Positions 7,565-16,072 of a stretch of DNA of 34,380 nt are shown here, one piece after another. Origin of the DNA: Phycisphaerae bacterium (GTDB taxonomy: Bacteria; Planctomycetota; Phycisphaerae; SM23-33); assembly GCA_016929245.1 (NCBI GenBank), contig JAFGJE010000234.1, positions 1 through 34,380 on the forward strand, in the 5' to 3' direction. Every line of letters begins with the position of its first letter. Within the stretch, counting starts at the first letter, position 1. Under the pieces are notes generated by a model. It was not told the DNA's origin. It searched no databases and saw only the letters and a list, made by a program, of their open reading frames with translations. A program made the translations under genes and the position numbers.

Positions 7565-8980
7565 GTGAGAACGCTGGATCGATATATCGTGCGAAGTTTC
7601 CTGCAGTCGGTGCTGCTGTGGTTCGCGGCCCTGATGATGCTGCGCGTCGTGATCGACCTGTTCGTGAATCTCGACGAATTCACCGAGGGCGGGAACCTGT
7701 CCGCCTTCGAGCTGATCCGGATGATCGCGACGCACTATTTCCTCAACATTTTCGTGTACTTCAAGGAAATGGGCGGGATCGTCATCGTCCTGGGCGCCGC
7801 CTTCGCCGTGGCGCGCATGAACCACACCAACGAACTGACCGCGATGCTCGCGTCGGGCGTGAGTCTGCATCGCGTGGTTTGGCCGATCATTCTTTGCGCC
7901 ATGCTCATGGGCGGGCTGGTGATCGTCGACCAGGAATTCATCCTCCCCAACGTCCGGCAGCACCTGATTCTGGACGCCGACGAAGTGGCGACGCAGACCA
8001 AGGAACGCTTCCAGGTGCGCTTCCTGACCGACACGAACTACACCGTCTGGTGGTCTCCCAACTACGATCCGGCGCGGAAGGAAATGGCCTGGCCGCTGGT
8101 CATCCTGCGGGACGACCGGTATCGATACCTGGCGCATTTCTCGGGCGCCAAGGCGTTTCCGGGACGCTACGAGGACCGCGACGGTTGGGTCGCCTCCGAC
8201 GCCTTCATCGAGCGAAAGAAGACGCCGCAAAATCCCGTCAATTGGCGCACCACGCAGGATACCCGTCGCATTTACACCGGTGTCGGACCCGCGGCGCTGG
8301 CAGCCAACGCGCGGGCGGAGTATCGACGGAAGAATAAAAAGGACATTACGCGATTATTCTCGTCCGTGGATAACCCGCGGGGTTTCGACAAGCATTTCAA
8401 CATGCGGCTGGGAGCGCAAAAATTCGACAACCTGCAATGGAGCGGTCTGACCGCCACCAGCGGGGAGCTGATCCGCCCCCGCGCGGAGTTCCTCGCGGAC
8501 GACGACCGTTCGTTGTGCACGATCTACGGGGATACGGCCTTGTGGGTCCCCGGCTTGTTGCACGAATGCCGCTGGGATCTGGACGGCGGCAGGTTGTTCC
8601 ACGCCACGGACCTGAGTTACAAGGATCTGGAACTGCGCCAGAACAGCCGCTGGATGGATTTCCTCAGCAGCACGGAGCTCTCGACGCTGATGCGCCTGCG
8701 AAACGTGCCCGACCTTCGCGCGGTGCGGCAGTCGCTGTATCTGCGGTTCGCCGATCCGCTGAACAATCTCGTGATGCTCCTGCTGGGGCTGCCCTTTATT
8801 CTCTCGCGCGAACGGAACATTAAAGCCTCCGCGGCCTTGTGCCTGCTGTTCGTGGGCGTGTTCTACGTGTTCGTGTATATCTGCCGATACCTCGGCCTGC
8901 CCGATTTCCTCGGCGCGTTCCTGCCGGCGCTGCTGTTCGGTCCGGTGTCCGTGCTGATGCTGGATTCGATAAAAACGTAA
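7565..8980 (+). CDS. lptG: LptF/LptG-family LPS export permease (second)
   Basis: A 471-residue partner permease. It opens with 'LDRYIVRSFLQSVLLW', the family's N-terminal membrane helix, followed by two more helices (about residues 55-82 and 98-122, the latter containing 'LTAMLASGVSLHRVV', a conserved LptF/G cytoplasmic motif that couples to the LptB ATPase). A periplasmic domain of about 230 residues follows, then three C-terminal helices beginning near 'LYLRFADPLNNLVMLLLGLPF' (around residue 390). The GTG start at 7565 is supported by AGGA about 9 bases upstream overlapping the previous stop. It is co-transcribed with the upstream permease. LptB, LptC and LptA are not in the window. Confidence 0.87.
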   Translation: MRTLDRYIVRSFLQSVLLWFAALMMLRVVIDLFVNLDEFTEGGNLSAFELIRMIATHYFLNIFVYFKEMGGIVIVLGAAFAVARMNHTNELTAMLASGVSLHRVVWPIILCAMLMGGLVIVDQEFILPNVRQHLILDADEVATQTKERFQVRFLTDTNYTVWWSPNYDPARKEMAWPLVILRDDRYRYLAHFSGAKAFPGRYEDRDGWVASDAFIERKKTPQNPVNWRTTQDTRRIYTGVGPAALAANARAEYRRKNKKDITRLFSSVDNPRGFDKHFNMRLGAQKFDNLQWSGLTATSGELIRPRAEFLADDDRSLCTIYGDTALWVPGLLHECRWDLDGGRLFHATDLSYKDLELRQNSRWMDFLSSTELSTLMRLRNVPDLRAVRQSLYLRFADPLNNLVMLLLGLPFILSRERNIKASAALCLLFVGVFYVFVYICRYLGLPDFLGAFLPALLFGPVSVLMLDSIKT

Positions 8981-9050
8981 ATTGGGGACTGGGGTTTGGG
9001 GACTTGACGCGGCGAAACCGCTAGGCGAAGACGGGAAAGGAGCGTGACGT

Positions 9051-10712
9051 ATGTGCGCGAAGTCCATGACCACCGTGGGGCGATACCTGGTGCGGCGATT
9101 GCATGAGTTGGGGGTGAAACATCTGTTCGGCGTGCCGGGGGATTACGTGCTGGACCTGATGGACCTGGTGATCGACAGCCCCATTGAATTCATCGGCACG
9201 TGCAACGAACTCAACGCCGGATACGCCGCCGACGCCTACGGGCGACTGAACGGGATTTCCGCCGCGATGGTCACCTACGGTGTGGGGGGATTCAGCCTCT
9301 TGAACGCCGCCGCGGGCGCGTACGCCGAGCGCGTTCCGATGGTGATGATCAGCGGCGCGCCGCACTCCGCGCGGCGGCGGGCGCACGCGCCGATGCACCA
9401 CCTCGCGACGGATTACCGATTGCAGCTGGACATCTATTCCCGCGTCACCGCGGCGGCCGTCATGCTCACCCAGGCGGAGCAGGCGCCGGGACAAATCGAC
9501 TGCACGCTCCAAACCTGCCTGATGCACAAGCGCCCGGTGTACATCGAAGTGCCCGTGGATATGGTCGACGCGCCCTGTGCCGCGCCGTCGGCGCCGCTGG
9601 GTCCGCCGCCGGCGGCGCCCAGTCATCCCGACGCGCTCGCCGAGAGTCTTGTCGAAACGACGGCCATGCTGGCAGCCGCCCAACATCCGGCGATTCTCTG
9701 CGGCGTGGAAGTGCACCGGTTCGGGCTGCGGGACGACGTCGTCCGCCTACTGGACGCCTGCGGGTATCCCGTGGCGACCACCGTCAACGGGAAGACCGCC
9801 ATTCCCGAGGAACACCCGGGTTTCGTGGGAATCTATGAGGGCGCGCTGTCCCGGCCCGAGGTGCTGGACACCATCGAATCGGCGGATTGTTTGCTGAGCC
9901 TCGGGGCGTGGTTCACGGACATCGCCACCGGCGGATTCACCGCCAAGCTCAACGACGCGAAGATGATCTCCGCCAATTCCGACCGCGTGAAGATCAAGCA
10001 TCATCACTACGACAACGTGTATCTCGCGGATTTCGTTCGCGGGTTGATCGACACGGTGCAGCCGACGCCTTTCCAGAAGCGACACGTCTCCCCCGCGCCG
10101 CATATCACGGAGAAACCCTATCAGCCCGATCCCGCCGAAAAGATCACCGTGAAGCGGTTCTTCGAGCGACTCAACACGTTCCTGAACGACGATATGATAC
10201 TCATCGCCGCGACGGGCGACGCGATGTTCGGGGCCGCCGAGTTGCACACGAACAAACCCGAGAGTTTTCTCGCCCAGGCGAATTACCTGTCCATCGGGTA
10301 TTCCTTACCCGCGACGCTGGGCGTCTCGCTGGCGGCGCCGAACAAACGCGCGGTGCTGGTCATCGGCGACGGGGCGTTTCAGATGACGGCCCAAGAACTC
10401 TCCACGATCCTCCGCGACGACGCCGCGCCGATCCTTTTCCTGCTGAACAACGACGGGTATCTCATCGAACGTGCGATTCACGACGGCCCGTACAATGAAA
10501 TCCGGCGATGGAAGTATCACGAGCTGCCGCCGGTGTTCGGCGGGCCGACGGGTCTGGCGGTGTATACCGAAGGCGATCTGGAAGAAGCCCTGAAAAAGGC
10601 GCGGGAATGCGAAGACGAGTTGGTGTTCGTGGAGATCGTTCTGGATCGCAACGACGCCACCGAAGCTCTCCGTCGCATCGGCCAGGCGGTGCGGAAACAG
10701 TCGGAAGAATAA
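9051..10712 (+). CDS. ThDP-dependent 2-oxo acid decarboxylase (pyruvate/indolepyruvate decarboxylase type)
   Basis: A 553-residue thiamine-diphosphate enzyme that would decarboxylate a 2-oxo acid such as pyruvate or indolepyruvate to an aldehyde. The N-terminal segment 'HLFGVPGDYVLDLMD' and 'CNELNAGYAADAYGR' with Glu53 (activates the cofactor) match this subfamily. The adjacent active-site histidines are His116-His117. The ThDP/Mg motif runs from 'VIGDGAFQMTAQELSTIL' to 'NNDGYLIE', and the catalytic Glu in 'GYLIE...IHDGPYN' is present, which separates it from acetolactate synthase. AAAGGAG 8 bases upstream of the ATG at 9051 supports the start. It lies 70 bases after the lpt pair on the same strand but may be separate. 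The class is secure; the substrate is open. Confidence 0.85.
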   Translation: MCAKSMTTVGRYLVRRLHELGVKHLFGVPGDYVLDLMDLVIDSPIEFIGTCNELNAGYAADAYGRLNGISAAMVTYGVGGFSLLNAAAGAYAERVPMVMISGAPHSARRRAHAPMHHLATDYRLQLDIYSRVTAAAVMLTQAEQAPGQIDCTLQTCLMHKRPVYIEVPVDMVDAPCAAPSAPLGPPPAAPSHPDALAESLVETTAMLAAAQHPAILCGVEVHRFGLRDDVVRLLDACGYPVATTVNGKTAIPEEHPGFVGIYEGALSRPEVLDTIESADCLLSLGAWFTDIATGGFTAKLNDAKMISANSDRVKIKHHHYDNVYLADFVRGLIDTVQPTPFQKRHVSPAPHITEKPYQPDPAEKITVKRFFERLNTFLNDDMILIAATGDAMFGAAELHTNKPESFLAQANYLSIGYSLPATLGVSLAAPNKRAVLVIGDGAFQMTAQELSTILRDDAAPILFLLNNDGYLIERAIHDGPYNEIRRWKYHELPPVFGGPTGLAVYTEGDLEEALKKARECEDELVFVEIVLDRNDATEALRRIGQAVRKQSEE

Positions 10713-10723
10713 CGTGGTTTGTG

Positions 10724-10797
10724 CGTGGCGGAGCACCTGCTCCGCCACGTTGTGTCAATCGATAAAAAAAACATGGTGGAGCAGGTGCTCCACCATG
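10724..10797. terminator. Twin related hairpins; intrinsic terminator of dxs
   Basis: Hairpin 1 (10724-10749) is CGTGGCGGAGCA/TGCTCCGCCACG; hairpin 2 (10772-10797) is CATGGTGGAGCA/TGCTCCACCATG. They are variants of one sequence with paired changes. Read on the minus strand, hairpin 2 is followed at once by a run of eight Ts (10771-10764), an ideal intrinsic terminator for dxs. Hairpin 1 would end the decarboxylase transcript but lacks a T-run. Confidence 0.75.
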
Positions 10798-10805
10798 CAA
10801 TTTCT

Positions 10806-12713
10806 CTATTTTTTGACGTTTTTTACGTTCGCGGGGTGATCGAGCAGATCGCCGACGGCGTCGGCGATGTTCTGGGTGTTCAAGCCGACGGCCTGGAGTT
10901 GTTCGGCGCGGGAGGCGTGGGCGACGAAGCGATCCGGGATCCCCAGGCAGCGGATTCGTCCGGTGTTTCCGTGGCGCTCGGCTGCCAGTTCCAGCACCGC
11001 CGAACCCAGTCCTCCGATTTTCGCGTGATCTTCCACGATCACCATGGGTTTTCCACCGGTGAGATATCGGCCTATCGTCGCCACGTCCAGTGGCTTGGCG
11101 AAACGGGCGTTGACGACGGCGGCCCGCACGCCGCGAGCGTCGGCGAGATAGTCGGCTGCCTCCATCGCCGGGGCGACCATCGCGCCGTAGGCGAGGATCG
11201 TCGCGTCGGCCCCTTCCCGCATCACGCGCGCCCGGGTCAGCGTAAACGGCGGACAAACGCCCGGCAGCGGCGGCGGAACTTCGTCGCGCGGGTAGCGAAT
11301 CGCCACCGGCCCGTCGTGTTGCAGCGCGAAATCGAGCGCCGCCGCCATTTCCGCCTCGTCCGCCGGCGAGATCAGCACGATTCCCGGTAACGGCCTGAGG
11401 TAGGCGATGTCCGCGAACCCGTGGTGCACCGCGCCGTCCGAACCGACCAGCCCGGCCCGGTCCATGCACAGCACCACGGGCAGGTGCTGGAGACAGATTT
11501 CCTCGAACACCTGGTCGAAGGCGCGTTGCATGAACGTCGAGTAGATCGCCACGACGGGACGAAGCCCGCCCTTGGCGAGCCCGGCTGCCATCGCCGCGGC
11601 GTGCGATTCGCTGATGCCCACGTCAAGCGTGCGGTCGGGGAATTCCTCGCGGAACTCCGCCAGGCCCGTGCCGTCGGCCATCGCCGCGGTGACGGCGATC
11701 ACGCGCTCGTCGCGCCGGGCCCGGTCCGCCAGCGCGTCGGCGAAGGTTTTCGTCCAGGTTTTGTGCGAGGGTAGCGGGAAGACCGCCTTTCCGTCGCGGA
11801 TCGTATACGCCGACGGACTGTGGAACCGGCAGGGGTCGTCCACGGCGTACGCGCAGCCGCGACCTTTTTCCGTGTGCACGTGCAACACGGTGGGGTGGGG
11901 CATCTGTTTGACGCGCTCCAGCACGCGGATCAGCGTCGCCACGTCGTGTCCCTGGAGCGGTCCGAAGTAATTGAATCCCAGCGTCTCGAACACTTTCGGT
12001 CCGTGCAGCGTGGTGCGCAGGCCTTCCTTGATGTGTTTCAGGGCGTCTTTGATTTCCCCGCCCATCGGCAGGCGGTGGAGGAGTTGTTCGGTGGAGGCCT
12101 TCAGGTCGCCGTAGCGGGCGTCCATGCGGAGGCGTTCCAGCGCGTCGGCCATCGCCCCGTGCGTGCGGTCGATGGCCATCGAATTGTCGTTGAGCACCAC
12201 GAGGAACTGCCGTTGGAGCAGGGCGGCGTTGTTGAGCCCTTCCAGGGAAAGCCCGTTGACGATGCTCGCGTCGCCCACGACGGCGACCACGTTCGTGTCG
12301 CGCCCGGCTTGCTGGTCCGCCCACGCCAGACCGGCAGCCGTCGAAATGGCGGTTCCGGCGTGCCCGGTGGCGAACAGGTCGTAGGGGCTCTCGGCGGGGT
12401 TGGGAAATCCGCTGATCCCGTCCTTGCGGCGGAGGGTGTCGAACTGTTCGTCGCGCCCGGTGAGAATTTTGTGCGCGTAACACTGGTGTCCCACGTCCCA
12501 CAGCAGCCGATCGCGCGAGAAATCGAACACGTAATGCAGCGCGATCGTCAGCTCCGCGATGCCGAGATTGCTCGCCAGGTGTCCGCCGTTGCGGCTGACC
12601 ACCTGGATAATCCGCTCGCGCACCGCCTCGGCGAGACGTTCGAGTTCCTTCATGCTCAGCCGCCGCAACTGGTGCGGCGTCTGAACCCGCTGTAAAAGAG
12701 ATTCGTCCTTCAT
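10806..12713 (-). CDS. dxs: 1-deoxy-D-xylulose-5-phosphate synthase
   Basis: A 635-residue ThDP enzyme that joins pyruvate and glyceraldehyde-3-phosphate in the first step of the MEP isoprenoid pathway; the product also feeds thiamine and pyridoxal synthesis. Recognisable parts are 'NGGHLASNLGIAELTIALHYVFDF' near residue 42, 'WDVGHQCYAHKILTGR', 'GHAGTAISTAAGLAWA', the cofactor region 'VVGDASIVNGLSLEGLNNA...VLNDNSMAID', the transketolase pyrimidine domain (about 315-480, 'DVGISESHAAAMAAGLAKGG' with the conserved Glu), and the C-terminal transketolase domain. The usual GDG of the ThDP motif reads GDA here. The ATG at 12713 has no clear ribosome site. It stands alone and ends at a strong terminator shared with the convergent neighbour. 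Confidence 0.93.
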   Translation of the reverse strand: MKDESLLQRVQTPHQLRRLSMKELERLAEAVRERIIQVVSRNGGHLASNLGIAELTIALHYVFDFSRDRLLWDVGHQCYAHKILTGRDEQFDTLRRKDGISGFPNPAESPYDLFATGHAGTAISTAAGLAWADQQAGRDTNVVAVVGDASIVNGLSLEGLNNAALLQRQFLVVLNDNSMAIDRTHGAMADALERLRMDARYGDLKASTEQLLHRLPMGGEIKDALKHIKEGLRTTLHGPKVFETLGFNYFGPLQGHDVATLIRVLERVKQMPHPTVLHVHTEKGRGCAYAVDDPCRFHSPSAYTIRDGKAVFPLPSHKTWTKTFADALADRARRDERVIAVTAAMADGTGLAEFREEFPDRTLDVGISESHAAAMAAGLAKGGLRPVVAIYSTFMQRAFDQVFEEICLQHLPVVLCMDRAGLVGSDGAVHHGFADIAYLRPLPGIVLISPADEAEMAAALDFALQHDGPVAIRYPRDEVPPPLPGVCPPFTLTRARVMREGADATILAYGAMVAPAMEAADYLADARGVRAAVVNARFAKPLDVATIGRYLTGGKPMVIVEDHAKIGGLGSAVLELAAERHGNTGRIRCLGIPDRFVAHASRAEQLQAVGLNTQNIADAVGDLLDHPANVKNVKK

Positions 12714-13000
12714 GGCGGTCGGGGGTACCGGACAGGATGAACGGTTTGTACGCGGCGAAAACGTGCAGCGTTATAAGATCAAAAAGATTCAATTCGCGGC
12801 ACTGCGTCGCACCGACATCGACATAACAGCCGATTATGATAACCAATTTACATATCCTTTGCAAAGTATTCCGTGCGACATCGAGCACACGGTGCCGACG
12901 GAAACGCCGACGCTGGAACCATATTCAACCGGCAGCGGCTCGATGAAAAAAGAGAAAAGAAGTATTCCCCTAAAATATATCTTATATATATAATACATAT
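12714..13000. other. Divergent intergenic region with AT-rich brnT promoter
   Basis: This lies between dxs (minus) and brnT (plus). I see no gene. The right end is strongly AT-rich: TATAAT at 12989-12994 sits 6 bases before the brnT ATG, within alternating AT tracts (12974-13000) that may hold an operator for the BrnA antitoxin. No convincing -35 box was found. If TATAAT is the -10 box, the brnT mRNA begins at or next to its start codon. Confidence 0.4.
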
Positions 13001-13261
13001 ATGGCCTTTGAATATGACCGAAACAAGAGCGATGCAAATCAGGAAAAACACGGCATCGATTTTAAGGAAGCACAGGCCTTGTGGCTGGACGATAATCGGG
13101 TGGTCGTGCGGACTCGATGCGTTTCGGAACGACGCGATCTGGTTATTGGGCGCATCGGCGGCGTGTACTGGAAGGCCGTGGTGACTTCTCGCGGCGATGC
13201 GATTCGCATCATTTCGGTTCGACGCAGCCGGGAAACGGAAAAGGATATTTACGATGGCTAA
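13001..13261 (+). CDS. brnT: BrnT-family toxin
   Basis: An 86-residue protein of the BrnT (DUF497) family, RelE-fold ribonucleases that stop translation. The family opening 'FEYDRNKSDANQEKHGIDFKEAQALW' is clear: an E-W/Y-D-xxK-xxxN-xxKHGxxFxEA pattern. The C-terminus 'IRIISVRRSRETEKDIYDG' carries the conserved arginines of the active surface. Its antitoxin starts 8 bases before its stop, the usual toxin-first order of brnTA. No Shine-Dalgarno sequence precedes the ATG; TATAAT is 6 bases upstream, suggesting a leaderless message. Intact, with no missing key residues that I can see. Confidence 0.9.
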   Translation: MAFEYDRNKSDANQEKHGIDFKEAQALWLDDNRVVVRTRCVSERRDLVIGRIGGVYWKAVVTSRGDAIRIISVRRSRETEKDIYDG

Positions 13262-13502
13262 AAAACGGAAAACAATCAGCGCAAAGGAATTCGACCGCCG
13301 TTTTGACAACGGGGAAGATATTTCGGACTATCTCGATTTGAAAAACGTGCGTCGCCCCGGACGGGATATTCGTCGGGTGAACGTCGATTTCCCCTCGTGG
13401 ATGGTGGACCGCCTCGACGAAAAAGCCCGCCGGTTGGGAATCAACCGACAGGCCGTCATCAAAACGCTGCTCGCGGAACATCTTCAAAAGGAACCGGGGT
13501 AG
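13254..13502 (+). CDS. brnA: BrnA-family antitoxin
   Basis: An 82-residue antitoxin with a ribbon-helix-helix C-terminal DNA-binding part: 'RRVNVDFPSWMVDRLDEKARRLGINRQAVIKTLLAEHLQ' (about residues 40-77). The N-terminal half ('ISAKEFDRRFDNGEDISDYLDL') is the part that binds BrnT. The ATG at 13254 overlaps the toxin gene's end by 8 bases; a longer in-frame version from 13197 exists but lies inside the toxin and lacks support. BrnA with BrnT usually represses its own operon, and the AT-rich region before brnT is the probable target. Confidence 0.88.
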   Translation: MAKKRKTISAKEFDRRFDNGEDISDYLDLKNVRRPGRDIRRVNVDFPSWMVDRLDEKARRLGINRQAVIKTLLAEHLQKEPG

Positions 13503-13513
13503 ATGATAGGAAA

Positions 13514-13582
13514 ACTGATAGGAAATTTGATTTTGGCGGTCTGGTGTCGTTGGGCGGTTGGTTGGCTTTGGGGGGTGGGGGG
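13514..13582 (+). repeat. 69-bp direct repeat, copy 1
   Basis: Starts ACTGATAGGAAATTTG and ends in a G-rich tract. It matches 15263-15331 at 67 of 69 positions (TT here, CG there). The two copies lie in the same orientation on either side of the PEP-CTERM gene. Either copy could be read as a short peptide containing FGGLVSLGG, but no start signal supports translation. Confidence 0.9.
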
Positions 13583-13654
13583 ATTAATGTCGTCGACTTT
13601 CCTTCTGGTTTCCCCTGAAGCAACTTCCAAATTTAAAACATTTTTATTTTTTGC

Positions 13655-13683
13655 TTGACAGAATTTACCGGTAAGTATATGAT
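13655..13683 (+). promoter_or_regulatory. Strong promoter with palindrome, PEP-CTERM gene
   Basis: TTGACA (13655-13660), 17 bases, TATGAT (13678-13683): the best promoter in the window. A perfect palindrome TTACCGGTAA (13665-13674) sits between the boxes. A CG-centred palindrome there looks like a repressor site of the LacI type, but the regulator is unknown. Transcription would start near 13690. Confidence 0.7.
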
Positions 13684-13840
13684 GATCTTCGTAATGCCCA
13701 CGAAAGCAGACGCATTATTATTGTAATACAACGACCGACAGTTCATATGAGCATTTTGTTTTGTAAGCATCGTTTGTTGAAGAGCTTACCTGTACCCGCG
13801 CTAGGGTCTACTTGAAGAAAAGCACGAAAGGAGCAAGAAG

Positions 13841-15175
13841 ATGTTATCAAAAAAGCTAGGATTCGTTGGTGTACTATGTGCGGCGATTCTACTGGTTCCG
13901 CTAACCAAGGCGGGCGCGACGACGTATCAATGGGACGGTGCCAATGCCAACAACGGAACGTATGATTTTTCCGGCAGCAATTGGTACGGAACCACAGGTT
14001 CGCCGGGGGCCAGTGATTTAGTCTACTTGGGCGGCGGAGATTCACTCTTGCCGGCGGGGACGGATACCACGGCGCAACTCAGTGCCGATACGACGGTGAA
14101 CAACTATCGAATGGGGAATGGTTTCAGCGATACCGGCAGTTCCGTCGCTCTCGATCTGAACGGGCATACGTTTACCGCCAGTGCTACAGGGAGTGGAGAT
14201 TCCTATGTCGGCTCCAGCGGAACTACCGGGACATGTGTCATCAAGGACAGCGGCGCGACGAAAGGTTCTGCCGAATTCGGAACGTTTCACGTCGGTTACA
14301 CCGGCGGCGATACGGGAGTATTACAGGTCAACGGCGCAACCGTCAACGTTGGTGCGGCCGCGAGTAGCAATATCGGCAGCAGTGGTACGGGAACCGTCAG
14401 CGTGATCAACGGTGGATCGTACAATACCGGTACCGATATGTCTTTGGGGTATAATAGTGGCTCCAACGGTACATTGACGGTTTCGGGAAGTTCAAGTTCC
14501 GTTACATCCGGCGGAAGTTTCTATGCAGGCCGCTATGGAACCGGTTCGCTTACCGTCTCAAGCGGCGCCAAACTCACCGCGGACGGAACCTATTTCAGAG
14601 TAGGGCACCAGAGTGGAAGTAACGGCCAGATACTGATTACCGGTTCCGGTTCGGAAATTGAAAGCAACCGAACGGAAATTGGTACCAGTGGAACGGGTAC
14701 GGTAACCGTGTCGGACGGCGCATTTTTCAACGTCGACAGCTATTTGTACATTAAAGCAGGAGGCACGTTGACGGTCGATGACGCCACGGTGGATGCGAAA
14801 GTCCAGATGATTTGCTACGACAATTCTACATTGTCATTTGTGCTGAATGACGCCTCTGATCCCTCATTCATCGAAACGCACAAATACCTGGCTCTCAACT
14901 CCAACGTGGATCTTGATCTTTCCCTCGGCGCCGGTGCGTCATTTAACGAAGGCGATTTCATTTCGCTTATTACCTATAGCGAGTATGTATCCGGAACGTT
15001 CGACGGCCTTGCCGAAGGCGCCTCGCTGAGTGTCGGCGGATATGACTTCGAAATCACATACGTCGGCGGATCCGGCGGCAACGAAGTCGGCCTGACGGTC
15101 GTACCCGAACCGACAACGATAGGCCTGCTGGCCGTTGGCGGCGGCTTGGCGTTGCTGCGAAGACGGATACGTTAA
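13841..15175 (+). CDS. PEP-CTERM surface protein with Gly/Ser-rich repeats
   Basis: A 444-residue exported protein. Residues 1-26 are a signal peptide (KK, hydrophobic core, cleavage after AGA). The mature start 'TYQWDGANANNGTYDFSGSNW' resembles the opening of autotransporter-like passenger repeats. From about residue 115 to 320 there are repeats of 25-35 residues of the type 'IGSSGTGTVSVINGGSY...LGYNSGSNGTLTVSGSSS', predicted to form a beta-helix. The C-terminus is a PEP-CTERM sorting signal: VPEP (421-424), a hydrophobic helix, then RRR. That signal is read by an exosortase for attachment to the cell surface or matrix; no exosortase gene is here. There is no beta-barrel, so it is not a true autotransporter. 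AAAGGAGC precedes the ATG. It is transcribed alone from a strong promoter between two 69-bp repeats. Its ligand or role is unknown. Confidence 0.85.
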   Translation: MLSKKLGFVGVLCAAILLVPLTKAGATTYQWDGANANNGTYDFSGSNWYGTTGSPGASDLVYLGGGDSLLPAGTDTTAQLSADTTVNNYRMGNGFSDTGSSVALDLNGHTFTASATGSGDSYVGSSGTTGTCVIKDSGATKGSAEFGTFHVGYTGGDTGVLQVNGATVNVGAAASSNIGSSGTGTVSVINGGSYNTGTDMSLGYNSGSNGTLTVSGSSSSVTSGGSFYAGRYGTGSLTVSSGAKLTADGTYFRVGHQSGSNGQILITGSGSEIESNRTEIGTSGTGTVTVSDGAFFNVDSYLYIKAGGTLTVDDATVDAKVQMICYDNSTLSFVLNDASDPSFIETHKYLALNSNVDLDLSLGAGASFNEGDFISLITYSEYVSGTFDGLAEGASLSVGGYDFEITYVGGSGGNEVGLTVVPEPTTIGLLAVGGGLALLRRRIR

Positions 15176-15203
15176 CAACGATTGTCTTTTTTCGTATATA
15201 TGA

Positions 15204-15237
15204 AAAGCACCGTTTCGGAATTCCGGAACGGTGCTTT
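15204..15237 (+). terminator. Terminator-like hairpin after the PEP-CTERM gene
   Basis: A 34-base near-perfect palindrome centred on GGAATTCC: AAAGCACCG at 15204-15212 pairs with CGGTGCTTT at 15229-15237, with one G-U pair within. It starts 28 bases after the stop. Only a weak T-rich stretch follows. Confidence 0.6.
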
Positions 15238-15262
15238 CATATTTGGAATGCATATTAAGGTG

Positions 15263-15331
15263 ACTGATAGGAAATTTGATTTTGGCGGTCTGGTGTCGTT
15301 GGGCGGCGGGTTGGCTTTGGGGGGTGGGGGG
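15263..15331 (+). repeat. 69-bp direct repeat, copy 2
   Basis: Second copy of the 13514-13582 element, 67 of 69 identical, same orientation. With copy 1 it brackets a 1.68-kb interval holding the promoter, the PEP-CTERM gene and its hairpin. A small hairpin (ACGGAC/GTCCGT, 15346-15361) follows. Confidence 0.9.
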
Positions 15332-15424
15332 TTTACTGATAACGTACGGACAAACGTCCGTTTCCTTGTGTTGGATAGTACGGATTACGATTTCTTTTCG
15401 AGTGAGATTCATGGGGATTCCCGG

Positions 15425-16072
15425 TTAGTGTTCCTGATCGGGCCGTTTGGCGTTAATCGGCAGGGGGAGAGTGACGACCCGTTTTTCATGCGCGGCGATG
15501 TTGGCGGCCAGGGATACTTCGGTGGCTTTGTAGACGTCCTCGATGTGCGAATCCACGGATAGATTCTCCTCGATCTGACGGATCAGATCCTCCAGCATTT
15601 TGTGGGTCTGCTTGCCCCAGGAATGCGGTAAGGGAACCAATTCGGTTCGGTAGGTTTTCTTGGAGAAATACTCAATCTGATTGCCTTCGCGCTCCATCGC
15701 CTTACTGCGAAAATTGGCGAATTTGAACGAAATTCGCCCCTCGGTTCCGATGAGTTCCATATCGTTGTCCGGCCTGGTGATGCGGGACCAGTTGTCCTCG
15801 ATCCACCCGGCGGAACCGCCCGAAAGGTTCATCGTCAACAGGCCGAGATTGTGTTCGTCTTCGCGAATCTCCGGTTCGGTCGCCACGCCGACGCCGCCGA
15901 CGTGCGTGACCTCTTCCTCCGTGAACCATCGTAAAAGGTCCACGAAATGGATGCCGCAGTCGGCGGTCGAAGAACCGGCATTGTGAATCAGGTTCGCGAA
16001 ATATTTAAAACTTTCTTCGGGATTGCCTATATTGGCGCCCTGCGTGAGGGTCATGCGATAGAACCACGGCTT
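15425..16072 (-). pseudogene. Gfo/Idh/MocA oxidoreductase, 3' fragment
   Basis: About 215 C-terminal residues of a Gfo/Idh/MocA-family NAD(P)-dependent sugar oxidoreductase. Visible are 'PWFYRMTLTQGANIGNPEESFKYFANLIHNAG', then 'STADCGIHFVDLLRWF' (the conserved D-x-GIH-x-xD helix with the catalytic-site His), and the beta-sheet domain down to the stop at 15425. The whole N-terminal Rossmann domain with the nucleotide-binding GxGxxG is missing. Coding similarity ends abruptly at about 16072, where the opposite strand becomes an integrase gene. The fragment has no start codon or ribosome site of its own and cannot bind the cofactor, so it is a pseudogene made by a rearrangement. The family call is firm. 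Confidence 0.85.

Larger units (their letters stand above)
13503..13840. other. Intergenic: repeat copy, promoter and long leader of the PEP-CTERM gene
   Basis: This 338-base stretch has no gene. It contains the first 69-bp repeat (13514-13582), a T-rich tract (13641-13652), a near-consensus promoter (13655-13683) and a leader of about 150 bases ending in AAAGGAGC before the ATG at 13841. Confidence 0.6.

Noticed and set aside
13197-13253. Longer brnA start inside brnT
   Set aside because: The ATG at 13254 gives the family length and the usual short overlap with the toxin gene.
13397-13618. Short open frame reading through repeat copy 1 with a Gly-rich peptide
   Set aside because: It starts inside brnA in another frame with no ribosome site. 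The similar peptide at copy 2 simply reflects the repeated DNA.
13841-15175. Calling the repeat protein a type V autotransporter
   Set aside because: There is no C-terminal beta-barrel; the C-terminus is a PEP-CTERM sorting signal.
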